From: JACVRW01 sp963765135
GTDB lineage: Bacteria; Actinomycetota; Thermoleophilia; Solirubrobacterales; Thermoleophilaceae
Direction: 5' to 3'
DNA: 64,000 bases
Assembly: GCA_963765135.1 (NCBI GenBank)
Contig: CAVXUX010000001.1
Coordinates: 372,001 to 436,000, forward strand
The translations under genes and the position numbers were made by a program. The notes beneath the pieces are model-generated. The model had not been told where the DNA came from. It made no database searches and saw only the letters and a program-made list of their open reading frames with translations. The first letter of the stretch is position 1. Each line of letters begins with the position of its first letter. Shown here in pieces: positions 27,179-36,216 of the stretch.

Positions 27179-28018
27179 TCCCCGCCCAGTTCGACTACGA
27201 GGCCCCCGAGAGCCTCGAGCAGGCCGTTCGCATGCTGCACGAGAACGGCGAGGACGCCAAGCTGATCGCCGGCGGCCACTCGCTGCTGCCGCTGATGAAG
27301 CTGCGGCTGGCGGCGCCGACGCTGCTCGTGGACCTGCGCCGGGTGCCCGGCATGCACGGCATCCAGCGCGAGAACGGCAGCTGGCGGATCGGGGCGATGA
27401 CGCGGCACGCCGACCTGCAGGACACGCCCGAGCTGGGCGTGGTCGCGAAGGCGGCCGGCCTGATCGCGGACCAGCAGGTGCGCAACCGCGGGACGATCGG
27501 GGGCTCGCTCGCCCACGGCGACCCGGCTTCGGACCTGCCGGCCGTGTTGCTCGCTCTGGAAGGCGAGGTCAGCGCGCAGGGACCGAACGGCCTGCGCACG
27601 ATCCCGGCCGCCGAGATGTTCCAGGACTATCTGACCACGGCGGTGAGCCACGACGAGGTGATCACCGAGGTGCACCTGCCCGCCGATCGACGGCTGGGGC
27701 TACGGGTACGAGAAGTTCACCCGCCGCGCCGAGGACTGGGCGATGGTCGGCGTGTGCGCGCTCGTCAAGCGGGCGGGCGACGGGTCGTGCGAGGACGTGC
27801 GCATCGGGCTCACCCACATGGGCTCGACGCCGCTGCGCGCGACCGCCGCGGAGGAGGCGCTGCGCGGGCAGGGCCTCGACGCCGAGCTCGATCGCCGCCG
27901 CGGCGCAGCGGGCCGCCGACGGCACGGAGCCGCCCGGCGATCTCAACGCGACGCCCGACTACAAGCGCCACCTGGCGCAGGTGCTGACCCGCAGGGCGTT
28001 GGAGGCCGCCGCGGCGGC

Positions 28019-28022
<4 letters not shown>
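27175..28022 (+). CDS. coxM: FAD-binding medium subunit (CoxM-like), frame-disrupted
   Basis: About 281 residues, the normal CoxM length, after removing two extra bases (near 27686 and 27887). The FAD domain has FDYEAPESLEQAV, LIAGGHSLLPLMKLR (isoalloxazine loop) and NRGTIGGSLAHGDPASDLP (pyrophosphate loop). The C-terminal CO_deh_flav_C part continues GYGYEKFTRRAEDWAMVGV, IGLTHMGSTPLRATAAEEAL and PDYKRHLAQVLTRRAL. Electrons pass from CoxS clusters to FAD and onward to a quinone or CoxG-type acceptor. A strong ribosome site (AGGAAGGAGG) precedes the GTG start, which overlaps the coxL stop. The two breaks flank conserved text in all three frames, so this is probably consensus error, not decay. 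Confidence 0.82.
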
Positions 28023-28835
<813 letters not shown>

Positions 28836-28843
<8 letters not shown>

Positions 28844-30011
28844 GCGAGTCGGCGCGCGCATGACCGGGCGGCTGACGCTGCTCGCGGCCACGATGCGCGC
28901 CGCGGGGGTGCGTGTGGGCGTGGGCGAGCTGCTGTCCGCGCACAAGGCGCTGTCGGCCGTCGACCCGGTCGACCGCGAGGCCGCCTACTTCGCGCTGCGC
29001 GCCACGCTCTGCTCGCGCCACGAGGACCTGGCCGCGTTCGACGCGGCGTTCGCCGAGTGGTTCCTGCCGGCGCCGCCCCCGCCGCCCGAGCCGCCGCCCG
29101 GCCTGGACGAGGTGGCCAAGCTCGTGCTGCCGCGCACCGCGGTGCCGGGCCCGGCGGGGATCCCGGAGCTGGAGGCCGACGCGGAGGTCGTCCCCTCTGC
29201 CTGGTCGGACGTCGAGCTGCTGCGCGACAAGGACTTCGCGGAGTACACGGACGAGGAGCGTCGGCGCGCGCGCCGGGTCATGCGCCGGCTCGCCGGCGCC
29301 GTGCCCGCGCGGCCCAGCCGGCGCACGCGCAAGGCGCGCCGCCGCGGCGCCGCCCCGCCGGCCGGGCGGCTGGACCTGCGCGGCACGATGCGGGCATCGA
29401 TGCGGACTGCCGGCGACCCGTTCGAGCGCCACTGGCGCGAGCCCGGCGAGCGCCCACGGCCGCTCGTGCTGGTGTGCGACGTGTCCGGGTCGATGGAGCC
29501 CTACGCGCGCATGCTGCTCGCGTACATGCAGGCCTGCGTCGCCGCGCGCCGCCGTGTGGAGGCGTTCGTCTTCGGCACGCGCCTGACGCGCGTGACCGCG
29601 GAGCTGCGCGGGCGCGATCCCGACGCCGCGCTCGAGCGCGCCGCCGGCGCAGCGCACGACTGGTCCGGCGGCACCCGCATCGGCGAGGCGCTGGCCACCC
29701 TCAACCGCGAGCACGGCCGCCGGCTCGGACGCGGCGCGGTTGTGGTTCTGCTGTCGGACGGCTGGGACCGGGGTGAGCCGGAGCAGCTCGAACGCGAGGT
29801 CGCGCGCCTGGCGCGCTGCTCGCACCGGCTGATCTGGCTCAACCCACTGAAGGCGCACCCGGACTACCAGCCGTTGACACGCGGGATGCGGGCGGCGCTG
29901 CCGCACGTGGACGAGTTCATGGCCGCCAACTCGCTGGCGTCGCTGGAGGAGCTGGCGGAAGCTTTGGATCGCCTGTCCATGGGGAGGCTGCGCAGAGAGG
30001 AGGGCGCATGA
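28836..30011 (+). CDS. coxE: VWA-domain protein (CoxE-like)
   Basis: A 391-residue protein. The N-terminal half is helical and charged with a Pro-rich hinge (PAPPPPPEPPPG); the C-terminal half is a von Willebrand A domain with an intact MIDAS, VCDVSGSMEPYARM near residues 210-223, plus WSGGTRIGEALATL and LLSDGWDRGE. It is expected to act with the AAA+ ATPase encoded just upstream as a metal-site maturation pair. ATG 28836 overlaps the coxD stop; an in-frame ATG at 28860 (MTGRLTLLAATM) would also fit. The stop overlaps the next gene (ATGA). Confidence 0.88.
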
Positions 30012-30322
30012 AGGACGTCGTGGACGACGTACGGACGTGGACCGAGCGGGGGGAGCGCGTGGCGATCGCCACGGTGGTCGGAGTCAAGCGCTCCGCGCCG
30101 CGCCCGCCGGGCGCGAAGATGGCCGTGAACGAGCACGGCGAGGTGTCCGGGGCGGTGTCGGGGGGATGCGTCGAGGGCGCCGTCGTGGAGGTCGCCGCCG
30201 AGGTGCTGCGCGACCGCGAGCCGCGGCTGCTCCACTTCGGGATCGCCGACTCGGAGGCCTGGGACGTGGGCCTGCCGTGCGGCGGCGAGATCGACGTGTT
30301 CGTGGAGGAATACTCGGAGTGA
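30008..30322 (+). CDS. XdhC/CoxI N-terminal-domain protein
   Basis: A 104-residue single-domain protein corresponding to the XdhC_CoxI domain: GERVAIATVVGVKRSAPRPPGAKMAV, then SGAVSGGCVEGAVVEVA with the conserved glycine-cysteine loop, and DVGLPCGGEIDVFVEE. The two conserved cysteines are the candidates for carrying sulfur or the cofactor. XdhC-type proteins bind the molybdenum cofactor, sulfurate it and insert it into xanthine dehydrogenase-like enzymes. In many bacteria this domain is fused to a Rossmann domain; here that second domain is the separate next gene, joined by a 4-bp GTGA overlap. Confidence 0.85.
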   Translation: MKDVVDDVRTWTERGERVAIATVVGVKRSAPRPPGAKMAVNEHGEVSGAVSGGCVEGAVVEVAAEVLRDREPRLLHFGIADSEAWDVGLPCGGEIDVFVEEYSE

Positions 30323-31083
30323 CCCCGCAGGGCCAGTTCGCCAGGATCGCGGCGGACGACGGGCGCGCCGCGCTGGTGAGCGTGGTCGCGGGCGGGCAGA
30401 CGGGCGCCAAGCTGCTCGTCCAGGCCGACGGGAGCACCAGCGGTGGGCTGGGCGACCCCGAGCTCGACCGCGCTGGGCTCGCCGCAGCCGAGGAGCTGAT
30501 GTGGGCCGAGCGATCCGAGCTGCGCGAGGTCGGCGACGTATCGCTGTTCGTGGACGTGACCGCTCCGGCGCCGCGGCTGGTCGTCTTCGGCGCGGTCGAC
30601 TACGCGGCCGCGCTCTGCCGCCTCGCGCGCGCGGCCGGCTGGCGCGCGTTCGTCTGCGACCCGCGCTCCCAGTTCGCCACCCGCGAGCGGTTCCCGGACG
30701 CCGAGGAGGTCATCGCGGCCTGGCCGGACGAGGCGTTCGCCCGCATCGGCGGCATCGACCGGGCCACCTACGTCGCCGTGCTCACCCACGACCCAAAGCT
30801 CGACGACGCCGCTCTCGAGCTGGCCCTGCGCTCCGAGGCGCCCTACGTGGGCGCGATGGGAAGCCGGCGCGCGCAGGCGCAGCGGCGCGAACGGCTGCTG
30901 GCAGCCGGCCTGGACGAGGAGCTGCTCGACCGGATCGCAGCGCCGATCGGCCTCGACCTGGGCGCCCTCACGCCCGAGGAGACCGCGCTCTCGATCATGG
31001 CCGAGGTCGTGGCGGTCAGGCACGGGCGCGACGGGGGCCGCCTGTCGAACGCCGGCGGGCGTATCCACGAGGTGGGCGCGTGA
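30319..31083 (+). CDS. XdhC-family Rossmann-domain protein
   Basis: A 254-residue protein with an N-terminal region of about 70 residues resembling part of XdhC_CoxI and a C-terminal XdhC Rossmann domain: RLVVFGAVDYAAALCRLARAAG, FVCDPRSQFATRERFPDA, TYVAVLTHDPKLDDAALELAL, and YVGAMGSRRAQAQRRERL, ending LTPEETALSIMAEVVAVRHGR. The first Gly-rich loop reads FGAVD where GAGHVA is usual, so nucleotide binding may be altered. With the preceding single-domain protein it would form a split cofactor-insertion chaperone. GTG start; the stop overlaps the next gene (GTGA). Confidence 0.85.
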   Translation: MTPQGQFARIAADDGRAALVSVVAGGQTGAKLLVQADGSTSGGLGDPELDRAGLAAAEELMWAERSELREVGDVSLFVDVTAPAPRLVVFGAVDYAAALCRLARAAGWRAFVCDPRSQFATRERFPDAEEVIAAWPDEAFARIGGIDRATYVAVLTHDPKLDDAALELALRSEAPYVGAMGSRRAQAQRRERLLAAGLDEELLDRIAAPIGLDLGALTPEETALSIMAEVVAVRHGRDGGRLSNAGGRIHEVGA

Positions 31084-31649
31084 TCGCCGGACTGGTGCTG
31101 GCGGCCGGGGCGGGCACGCGCTTCGGGCAGGTCAAGCAGCTCGCCGAGCTCGACGGCCGGCCGCTCCTCGAGCACTCGATCCGCGCGATGACGGCGGCGC
31201 CGGTCGATCGCGTGGTGGTGGTGCTGGGCGCCGGCGCCGACCAGGTGATCGCCAAGGTCGACCCGCACGGCTCCGAGTTCCGGATCTGCGACCGCTGGGA
31301 CGAGGGCCAGTCCGCGTCGCTCGCCTGCGGGCTCGCGGCGGTAGCGGACTGCGAGGCGGCGGTGATCACGCTCGGCGATCAGCCGCGCATGTCGCCGGAG
31401 GCGATCCGGCGTGTGATCGCGGCCCGCGCGGAGGGTGTGGACGCCGTGCGCGCCACCTACGCCGGGGAGCCCGGGCACCCGGTGCTGCTGGAGCAGCGGC
31501 TGTTCGACCGGATGCGCGACGTGACCGGCGACCACGGCGCTCGCCACCTGCTGCTCAGCGTTCACACGCGCGAGGTGGCGTGCGAGGACCTCGGCGGCGG
31601 CGAGGACGTGGACACGCCCGAGCAGCTGGATGCGCTGAGGGTGTTGTGA
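31080..31649 (+). CDS. mocA: MobA-like NTP transferase, probable molybdenum cofactor cytidylyltransferase (MocA)
   Basis: A 189-residue nucleotidyltransferase. The N-terminal LVLAAGAGTRFGQVKQLAEL holds the phosphate-binding loop and the K-Q pattern typical of MocA. It continues VVVVLGAGADQV, CDRWDEGQSASLACGLAA, ITLGDQPRMSPEAI (metal Asp) and GEPGHPVLLEQRLFD. The product, molybdopterin cytosine dinucleotide, is the cofactor form used by CoxL-type enzymes, so its place inside the operon is logical. GTG start in a GTGA overlap, and another GTGA overlap with coxG. Confidence 0.88.
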   Translation: MIAGLVLAAGAGTRFGQVKQLAELDGRPLLEHSIRAMTAAPVDRVVVVLGAGADQVIAKVDPHGSEFRICDRWDEGQSASLACGLAAVADCEAAVITLGDQPRMSPEAIRRVIAARAEGVDAVRATYAGEPGHPVLLEQRLFDRMRDVTGDHGARHLLLSVHTREVACEDLGGGEDVDTPEQLDALRVL

Positions 31650-32272
31650 AGCTCGCGCACTCCTTCGAGGTGGCGGCTCCGCTCGAGCGCGTGTGGCAGA
31701 AGCTGATCGACGTCGAGCAGGTCGCTCCGTGCCTGCCCGGCGCCGAGGTCACGGAGGCCGACGAGGGCGGGACCTACCACGGCACGTTCTCGGTCAGGCT
31801 CGGCCCGACGACCGCCGCCTATCGCGGGCAGCTGGCCATGGACGAGGTGGACGAGTCCACGCACCGCGTGGTGATGCGCGCGAGCGGCCAGGACAAGCGC
31901 GGGCAGGGCTCGGCCAAGGCCACGATCGTGAGCACGATGAGCGAGCAGGCGGGAGTGACCACGGTCGACGTCGAGACCGACTTCACGATCACTGGCCGGC
32001 TGGCCCGCTTCGGGCGCGGCGGCATGATCCAGGACGTCTCGAATCGGCTGCTGCGCGACTTCTCGACCTGCCTGCAGAGGTCGATCGAGGGTCCGGCTCC
32101 GGACGAAAGCGCGAGCGCGTCCGCCGCCCAGGCGCCCGAGCCGGACGCGGAGACTCACCCGTCGACGCCGCCGCCCCCCGGCCCGCCGCCGCCCAAGCCG
32201 GTGGGCGGCTTTTCGCTCCTGATGGGCGCGCTCTGGGACCGGATCAGGCGGCTGTTTCGACGCGGGTCCTGA
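31646..32272 (+). CDS. coxG: CoxG-like SRPBCC protein with C-terminal membrane-binding tail
   Basis: A 208-residue protein. Residues 1-150 are a CoxG/SRPBCC domain (AHSFEVAAPLERVWQKLIDVEQVAPCLPGAEV, GTFSVRLGPTTAAYRG). The C-terminal part is a Pro-rich linker (PPPPGPPPPKP) and an amphipathic tail, FSLLMGALWDRIRRLFRRGS, suited to membrane attachment. CoxG proteins anchor the enzyme to the membrane and have been linked to menaquinone delivery in mycobacterial CO dehydrogenase, so this gene suggests electrons go to the quinone pool. It is the last gene of the operon; its 3' end overlaps the convergent esterase gene by 29 bp. Confidence 0.88.
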   Translation: MKLAHSFEVAAPLERVWQKLIDVEQVAPCLPGAEVTEADEGGTYHGTFSVRLGPTTAAYRGQLAMDEVDESTHRVVMRASGQDKRGQGSAKATIVSTMSEQAGVTTVDVETDFTITGRLARFGRGGMIQDVSNRLLRDFSTCLQRSIEGPAPDESASASAAQAPEPDAETHPSTPPPPGPPPPKPVGGFSLLMGALWDRIRRLFRRGS

Positions 32273-32882
32273 CCCACCCGCGCAGCTCGTCGAGGTAGGC
32301 CGGGTCGATCGTGTGCGCCATCGGCGACTCGCGGTAGGTCACGTCCGCGCCGGCCTCGATCAGGCGGTCGCGTGCGTCGTGGCCGAACTCGACCGAGATG
32401 ACCGGGTCGTAGGTGCCGTGGCCGATCGCAACCGGCAGGCCGGTCACGTCGCCCACATCGAACCCCTCGACCCGCGGGATGAACCCGCTCAGGCCGATCA
32501 CGCCGGCGGGCCGCGGGCGGCTGGCGCCCTCGCCCAGCGAGTGGGCCATCACCGCGCCCTGCGAGAACCCGCCCAGGATCGTGCGGTCGATCGGGATGCC
32601 GTGCTCGGCGAGCAGCTCGTCGAGCCACCCGCCGACCAGCGCGTAGGTCGCGTGGAAGGTCTCCGGATCGGGGAACCCGACCTGGCGGATCACGTACCAG
32701 TGCCAGCCGCCCGGCGGCAGCGACAGGGGGCCGCGGGCCGTCGCGCCGAGCAGTCGGCGCTCCGGATCGAGCTCGTCGAGCAGCGGGAACAGGTCGTTCT
32801 CGTCGGTGGCGCGGCCGTGGAAGAGGACGAGCGCGCCCTCTGGGTCGCCGTCGGCTGGGCGGAGTCGGTGGGCTAAACTCAT
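32244..32882 (-). CDS. phospholipase/carboxylesterase-family serine hydrolase
   Basis: A 212-residue cytoplasmic alpha/beta hydrolase of the acyl-protein thioesterase/carboxylesterase type. ALVLFHGRATDENDLFPLLDEL is the family-specific N-terminus, with the nucleophile in GGFSQGAVMAHSLG, the Asp in GHGTYDPVISVEFG and the His in ESPMAHTIDP. Such enzymes hydrolyse short esters and are often induced with a MarR regulator. Here the marR-like gene is divergent, with only 3 bp between the two start codons, so the regulator very likely controls both. Its end overlaps coxG on the opposite strand. Confidence 0.87.
   Translation of the reverse strand: MSLAHRLRPADGDPEGALVLFHGRATDENDLFPLLDELDPERRLLGATARGPLSLPPGGWHWYVIRQVGFPDPETFHATYALVGGWLDELLAEHGIPIDRTILGGFSQGAVMAHSLGEGASRPRPAGVIGLSGFIPRVEGFDVGDVTGLPVAIGHGTYDPVISVEFGHDARDRLIEAGADVTYRESPMAHTIDPAYLDELRGWVRTRVETAA
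32874..32879 (+). promoter_or_regulatory. putative leaderless -10 TAAACT inside a possible MarR operator
   Basis: TAAACT ends 6 nt before GTG 32886. It sits within the 5' codons of the divergent esterase gene and inside GCTAA (32872-32876)-N22-TTAGC (32899-32903), an inverted repeat spanning both start codons that could be the MarR operator. Confidence 0.4.
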
Positions 32883-32885
32883 TGC

Positions 32886-33359
32886 GTGAGCAACTACCTT
32901 AGCGCCGAGGCGCCCGTCCTGCTCAGCCGCGAGGAGCTCGGTGCCTGGCGCGGTCTGCTCCGCGTCCACGCCGGCATGACCAAGGCGCTGGACGCGGAGC
33001 TCGTCCGCGAGCACGGCCTGCCGCTGTCGTCCTACGAGGTGCTGCTGTTCCTCGCCGACGCCCCGGACGGTCGGCTGCGCATGTCCGAGCTGGCCGAGGG
33101 CGTGCTGCTCAGCCGCAGCGGGCTGACGCGGCTGGTCGATCGCATGGAGCGCGACGGCCTGCTGCGCCGGGAGCGCTGCGAGGACGACGCGCGCGGCTAC
33201 CACGCGCTGATCACGGACAAGGGCCGGGAGCTGTTCGGCCGCGCGCGGCGAACGCACCTGGACGGCGTGCGCGAACGCTTCCTGGGCCACCTGTCGCCGG
33301 AGGAGCTGCGCACACTCGCGCGCTTGTGGGAGAAGCTCGCGCCGGGAGCGGCCTCCTAG
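32886..33359 (+). CDS. MarR-family transcriptional regulator
   Basis: A 157-residue MarR-type winged-helix protein: helical N-terminus (LSREELGAWRGLLRVHAGMTKALDAEL), DNA-binding region MSELAEGVLLSRSGLTRLVDRMERDGLLRRERCEDDARGYHALIT (recognition helix SRSGLTRLVDRM, wing ERCEDDARG), and a C-terminal dimerisation helix. It probably represses the divergent esterase gene and itself. The start is GTG 32886 with a leaderless-type promoter element. One cysteine lies in the wing (ERCEDD), a possible oxidant-sensing position as in some MarR members, but a single Cys is weak evidence. The stop overlaps the convergent EamA gene by 4 bp (CTAG). Confidence 0.9.
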   Translation: MSNYLSAEAPVLLSREELGAWRGLLRVHAGMTKALDAELVREHGLPLSSYEVLLFLADAPDGRLRMSELAEGVLLSRSGLTRLVDRMERDGLLRRERCEDDARGYHALITDKGRELFGRARRTHLDGVRERFLGHLSPEELRTLARLWEKLAPGAAS

Positions 33360-34240
33360 CTCCGCGTGGGGCGGCTGACCACGTACGCTCCCGCAAGCAC
33401 CAGCGCCGTGCCCAGCACCGCCGCGGCGTGCAGCGGCTCGTCGCGCAGCGTCACGCCGAGGGCGATCGCCACCACGGGCACGCAGTAGATCGTCACGGCT
33501 CCGCGTGTGGCGCCCACGCTGCCGATCAGCGAGGCGAACCAGTAGAAGGCCAGCCCGGTCCCGAGCGCTCCCAGCGCCGCGACCGCGAGCAGGCTCCCTC
33601 CGTCGAAGTCGGAGCTCGGCACTCCGGCGATCGCCGCCGGCAGCACCAGCACGACCGCCACGAGCTGGGCTCGCCAGATCACCGGGAGCGCCCCGTGGCG
33701 GCGCTGCAGCGGGGCCGTCAGGTTGAACGCGAACCCGTACAGGAACGCGGCGAGCAGCACGAGCCCGATCCCCAGCGCGTTCGACCCGCTGCCGACCGAC
33801 GGCAGGCTGATAGCCGCAACCCCCACGAAGCCCAGCAGCAGGCCGACGCCCTGCAGCCGCGACGGCTGCTGTCGCATGAACAGTCCGGCCACCAGCGCCA
33901 CCATCAGCGGAGTGCTCGCGTTGATCATCGCGGCCAGCGACGAGTCGATCCACTGCTGCGCGACGGCGAACAGGACGAACGGGATCGCCATCCAGGTGAT
34001 CCCCACAAGCGCGATCTGAGGCCATTCCGACCGCGGCAAGGGCGCCCGCGCGGCAGGCAGGACGGACAGGGCCAGCGCACCGAACGCGATCCGGCCGAAG
34101 GCCACCAGCGTCGGCGCGAAGTGGTCCAGGCCGATCTCGATCAGCAGGAACGAACCGCCCCACGTGACCGCGACCCCGACGAGCATCCCCCAATCGCGGG
34201 CGGCGAATGCCTGCGCCGGCTCGGCCGCGGTAGTGCTCAC
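33356..34240 (-). CDS. EamA-family (DMT) transporter
   Basis: A 294-residue protein with ten predicted helices arranged as two EamA repeats: GMLVGVAVTWGGSFLLIEIGLDHFAPTLVAFGRIAFGALAL in the first and the corresponding VAALGALGTGLAFYWFASLIGSVGATRGAVTIYCVPVVAIALGVTLRDEPL in the second. Drug/metabolite exporters of this type often move amino acids or related small molecules; the neighbouring MocR regulator with an aminotransferase domain hints at an amine or vitamin B6-related substrate, which is only a suggestion. GTG 34240 gives the shortest cytoplasmic N-terminus (STTAAEPAQAFAARDW). Confidence 0.87.
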   Translation of the reverse strand: MSTTAAEPAQAFAARDWGMLVGVAVTWGGSFLLIEIGLDHFAPTLVAFGRIAFGALALSVLPAARAPLPRSEWPQIALVGITWMAIPFVLFAVAQQWIDSSLAAMINASTPLMVALVAGLFMRQQPSRLQGVGLLLGFVGVAAISLPSVGSGSNALGIGLVLLAAFLYGFAFNLTAPLQRRHGALPVIWRAQLVAVVLVLPAAIAGVPSSDFDGGSLLAVAALGALGTGLAFYWFASLIGSVGATRGAVTIYCVPVVAIALGVTLRDEPLHAAAVLGTALVLAGAYVVSRPTRS

Positions 34241-34268
34241 AACGCGAACAACGTACTCGTCGTTGCTT

Positions 34269-35780
34269 CTATGACATCGGCGCCGCGACCGAGTGCCGGG
34301 TGCGACGGCGCACCTCTCGAATCGCACGGGCCAGCCGGCGCACGCCCTCGTCGAGCTGGTCCGGATCGAGGAGGGAGAAGGACAGACGGAAGGAGGTCTG
34401 CGAGCGCCGCTCGGCGGTGACAGCCCCGCCGGGGGTGAAGGCCACGCCGCAACGGGCCGCCTCGGCGTAGAGGGCGCGCTCGTCGAGCGGCCGGGTCAGC
34501 GTGACCCAGACGTGGTGGCCGCCCTTGGGCGGATCGGCCTGGTACTCGCCCTGCAGGTGGCGTTCCAGCGCGTCCATCAGCGCGTCGCGCCGCTCGCGGT
34601 AGAACGGGATCGTGCTCTCCACGTGCCGGTCGTAGGCGCCGGTGGCCAGCCAGCGCGCGGCGATGTGCTGGATCAGCGTGGGCGAGTGGAAGTCCGCCTC
34701 GAGCTTGAGCATCGCGATCCGTTCCCGGACCGGACCGCGGGCGGCGACCACTCCGGCGCGCAGCCCGCCGCCCACGACCTTGGACAGCGAGTTCACGTAG
34801 ATGACATGGGCCGGCGCGAGCTCGCGCACCGGCCGCGTGAGCTTGCTCTCGAAGTGCATGTCGGCGTAGACGCGATCCTCGAGGACGAAGAAGTTGCGCT
34901 CCACCGCCAGCTCCGCCAGTCGCTGGCGCCGCTCGTCCGAGAGCGAGCGGCCGGTCGGGTTCTGGCACGCGCTCTGGAGCCCGACCAGCTTGACCTCGTG
35001 ACGCGCGAGCAGGTGCTCGAGCGCGTCGACGTCGAGGCCGTCCTCGTCCACCGGTACGCCGATCACGCGAGCGCCGGTGCCGCGCAGCGCGGTCATCATC
35101 CCGATGAACGTCGGCGACTCGACGAGGGCGACGTCGCCCGGCTCCAGCGTCGCGCGGGCGGAGAGCGCGATCGCCTGCTGGGCGCCCGACGTGACGACGA
35201 TCTCGTCCGCGTCCTCGGCCCAGCCGGCCGTACGCCCACGCGCCGCGTACTGCTCGCGGAGGTCGAACAAGCCCTCCGTAGGGAGGTACGAGAGCGCCTC
35301 GCCGCCGATCTCCTCGAAGACCTCGGCCGTGATCCGCGCCAGCTCCTGCGTCGGGTAGGTGCTCGGCGCCGGCCAGCCCACCGCGAGGGAGATCATGTCC
35401 TCCCGGCCGGTGAGCGAGAACGAGTCGGCCAGCACCTGCTCGGAGTAGGAGATGTCGTCGGGCGGGAGGGCGTAGACCTGCCAGTCGTCGCCGTGCGCGG
35501 TGCTCCCGGCCGGCGCCAGCGTGCGCACGAACGTCCCGCGGCCGACCTGCGCCGTCACGTACCCGAGCTCGGCGAGCTTGCGGTAGACGCGCGCGGCGGT
35601 CAGGTGGTTGACGCCCGCCTCGGCGGCCAGCTCGCGCGTGGGCGGCAGCTTCGCACCCGGCTCGAGCTCCCCGCTTTCGATGGCGGCCGAGAAACGATCG
35701 ACCAGTTGCTGGGTGATCGACACGTCGCCGTCCCGCTCGAGATCGGACAAATTCAACTTGTACGACATTGAATCGGGCAT
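34269..35780 (-). CDS. MocR-type regulator (GntR winged helix fused to aminotransferase domain)
   Basis: A 503-residue PLP-dependent transcription factor. The N-terminal GntR domain is ITQQLVDRFSAAIESGELEPGAKLPPTRELAAEAGVNHLTAARVYRKLAELGYV (about residues 22-75). The C-terminal fold-type I aminotransferase domain has YLPTEGLFDLREQYA, VTSGAQQAI, SACQNPTGRSLSDE and the PLP lysine in VNSLSKVVGGGLRAG. MocR proteins sense PLP or an amino-acid aldimine and control a divergent gene. The upstream region carries a perfect 8-bp inverted repeat and two direct repeats that look like its operator. A promoter TTGAGT-N17-TAGTGT points to a very short or absent leader. A second in-frame ATG (35768) follows the first. 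Confidence 0.88.
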   Translation of the reverse strand: MPDSMSYKLNLSDLERDGDVSITQQLVDRFSAAIESGELEPGAKLPPTRELAAEAGVNHLTAARVYRKLAELGYVTAQVGRGTFVRTLAPAGSTAHGDDWQVYALPPDDISYSEQVLADSFSLTGREDMISLAVGWPAPSTYPTQELARITAEVFEEIGGEALSYLPTEGLFDLREQYAARGRTAGWAEDADEIVVTSGAQQAIALSARATLEPGDVALVESPTFIGMMTALRGTGARVIGVPVDEDGLDVDALEHLLARHEVKLVGLQSACQNPTGRSLSDERRQRLAELAVERNFFVLEDRVYADMHFESKLTRPVRELAPAHVIYVNSLSKVVGGGLRAGVVAARGPVRERIAMLKLEADFHSPTLIQHIAARWLATGAYDRHVESTIPFYRERRDALMDALERHLQGEYQADPPKGGHHVWVTLTRPLDERALYAEAARCGVAFTPGGAVTAERRSQTSFRLSFSLLDPDQLDEGVRRLARAIREVRRRTRHSVAAPMS

Positions 35781-35819
35781 TGTGCGTCGTACACTAGCAC
35801 CAGGTCGTCATACACTCAA
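35759..35819. promoter_or_regulatory. MocR operator region with inverted and direct repeats and promoter
   Basis: TGTACGAC (35759-35766) and GTCGTACA (35786-35793) are perfect 8-bp inverted arms. GTCGTACACT (35786-35795) recurs as GTCGT-CA-TACACT (35804-35816), a direct repeat of the kind MocR dimers bind. On the minus strand TTGAGT (35819-35814) and TAGTGT (35796-35791) form a -35/-10 pair with a 17-bp spacer for the MocR gene. The repeats overlap this promoter, suggesting autoregulation and control of the gene at 35840. Confidence 0.55.
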
Positions 35820-35839
35820 ACCGTTTCAGGGGAACTCAC

Positions 35840-36143
35840 ATGAACAACATCACCGTCCGTTACTCCGCTGCTTCTGACCTCAGCGAGCTCGCTCGGCTGG
35901 CGGCACTGGACAGCGCGAGCCCGCCACGCGGTCCAGCGCTGGTCGCCGAGGCGGACTCCCGGATGCTGGCGGCGCTGCCGCTCGGCGCGGGCCGTCCGAT
36001 CGCCGACCCCTTCGAGCCCACGGCACGAGATCCTCGAGCTGCTCCGGCTGCGTGCCGAGCAGGTGCAGGCGGGCGAGCCCAACCGCTGGCGCGACCGCGT
36101 GCGGTCGTTCCTGCGCGCTCGCCCCTCGCACGCGCGGGCGTAA
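35840..36143 (+). CDS. small conserved protein with GNAT-like N-terminus, frame-disrupted
   Basis: Removing one extra base near 36023 yields about 100 residues: NNITVRYSAASDLSELARLAALDSA, VAEADSRMLAALPLGAGRPIADPFEPTA, then EILELLRLRAEQVQAGEPN and RWRDRVRSFLRARPSHARA. The first half resembles the opening strands of a GNAT acetyltransferase, but the protein is far too short to hold the acetyl-CoA site, so it is not assigned that activity. A ribosome site (AGGGGA) precedes the ATG. It is divergent from the MocR gene and shares its operator region; it ends at a strong inverted repeat facing the next convergent gene. Function unknown. Confidence 0.6.
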
Positions 36144-36155
36144 CGCGCTCCGAAC

Positions 36156-36198
36156 CGCCGGCGCCGGCCGCGCTTCCCTCCTGCGGCCGGCGTCGGCG
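36156..36198. terminator. bidirectional terminator-like hairpin
   Basis: CGCCGGCGCCGGCCG (36156-36170) and CGGCCGGCGTCGGCG (36184-36198) form a 15-bp stem with one G-U pair and a 13-nt loop. It lies between two convergent genes (stops at 36143 and 36217). No U-tract follows, as is common in GC-rich actinobacteria. Confidence 0.6.
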
Positions 36199-36216
36199 CC
36201 CCGCGCTCGCGCGGCG

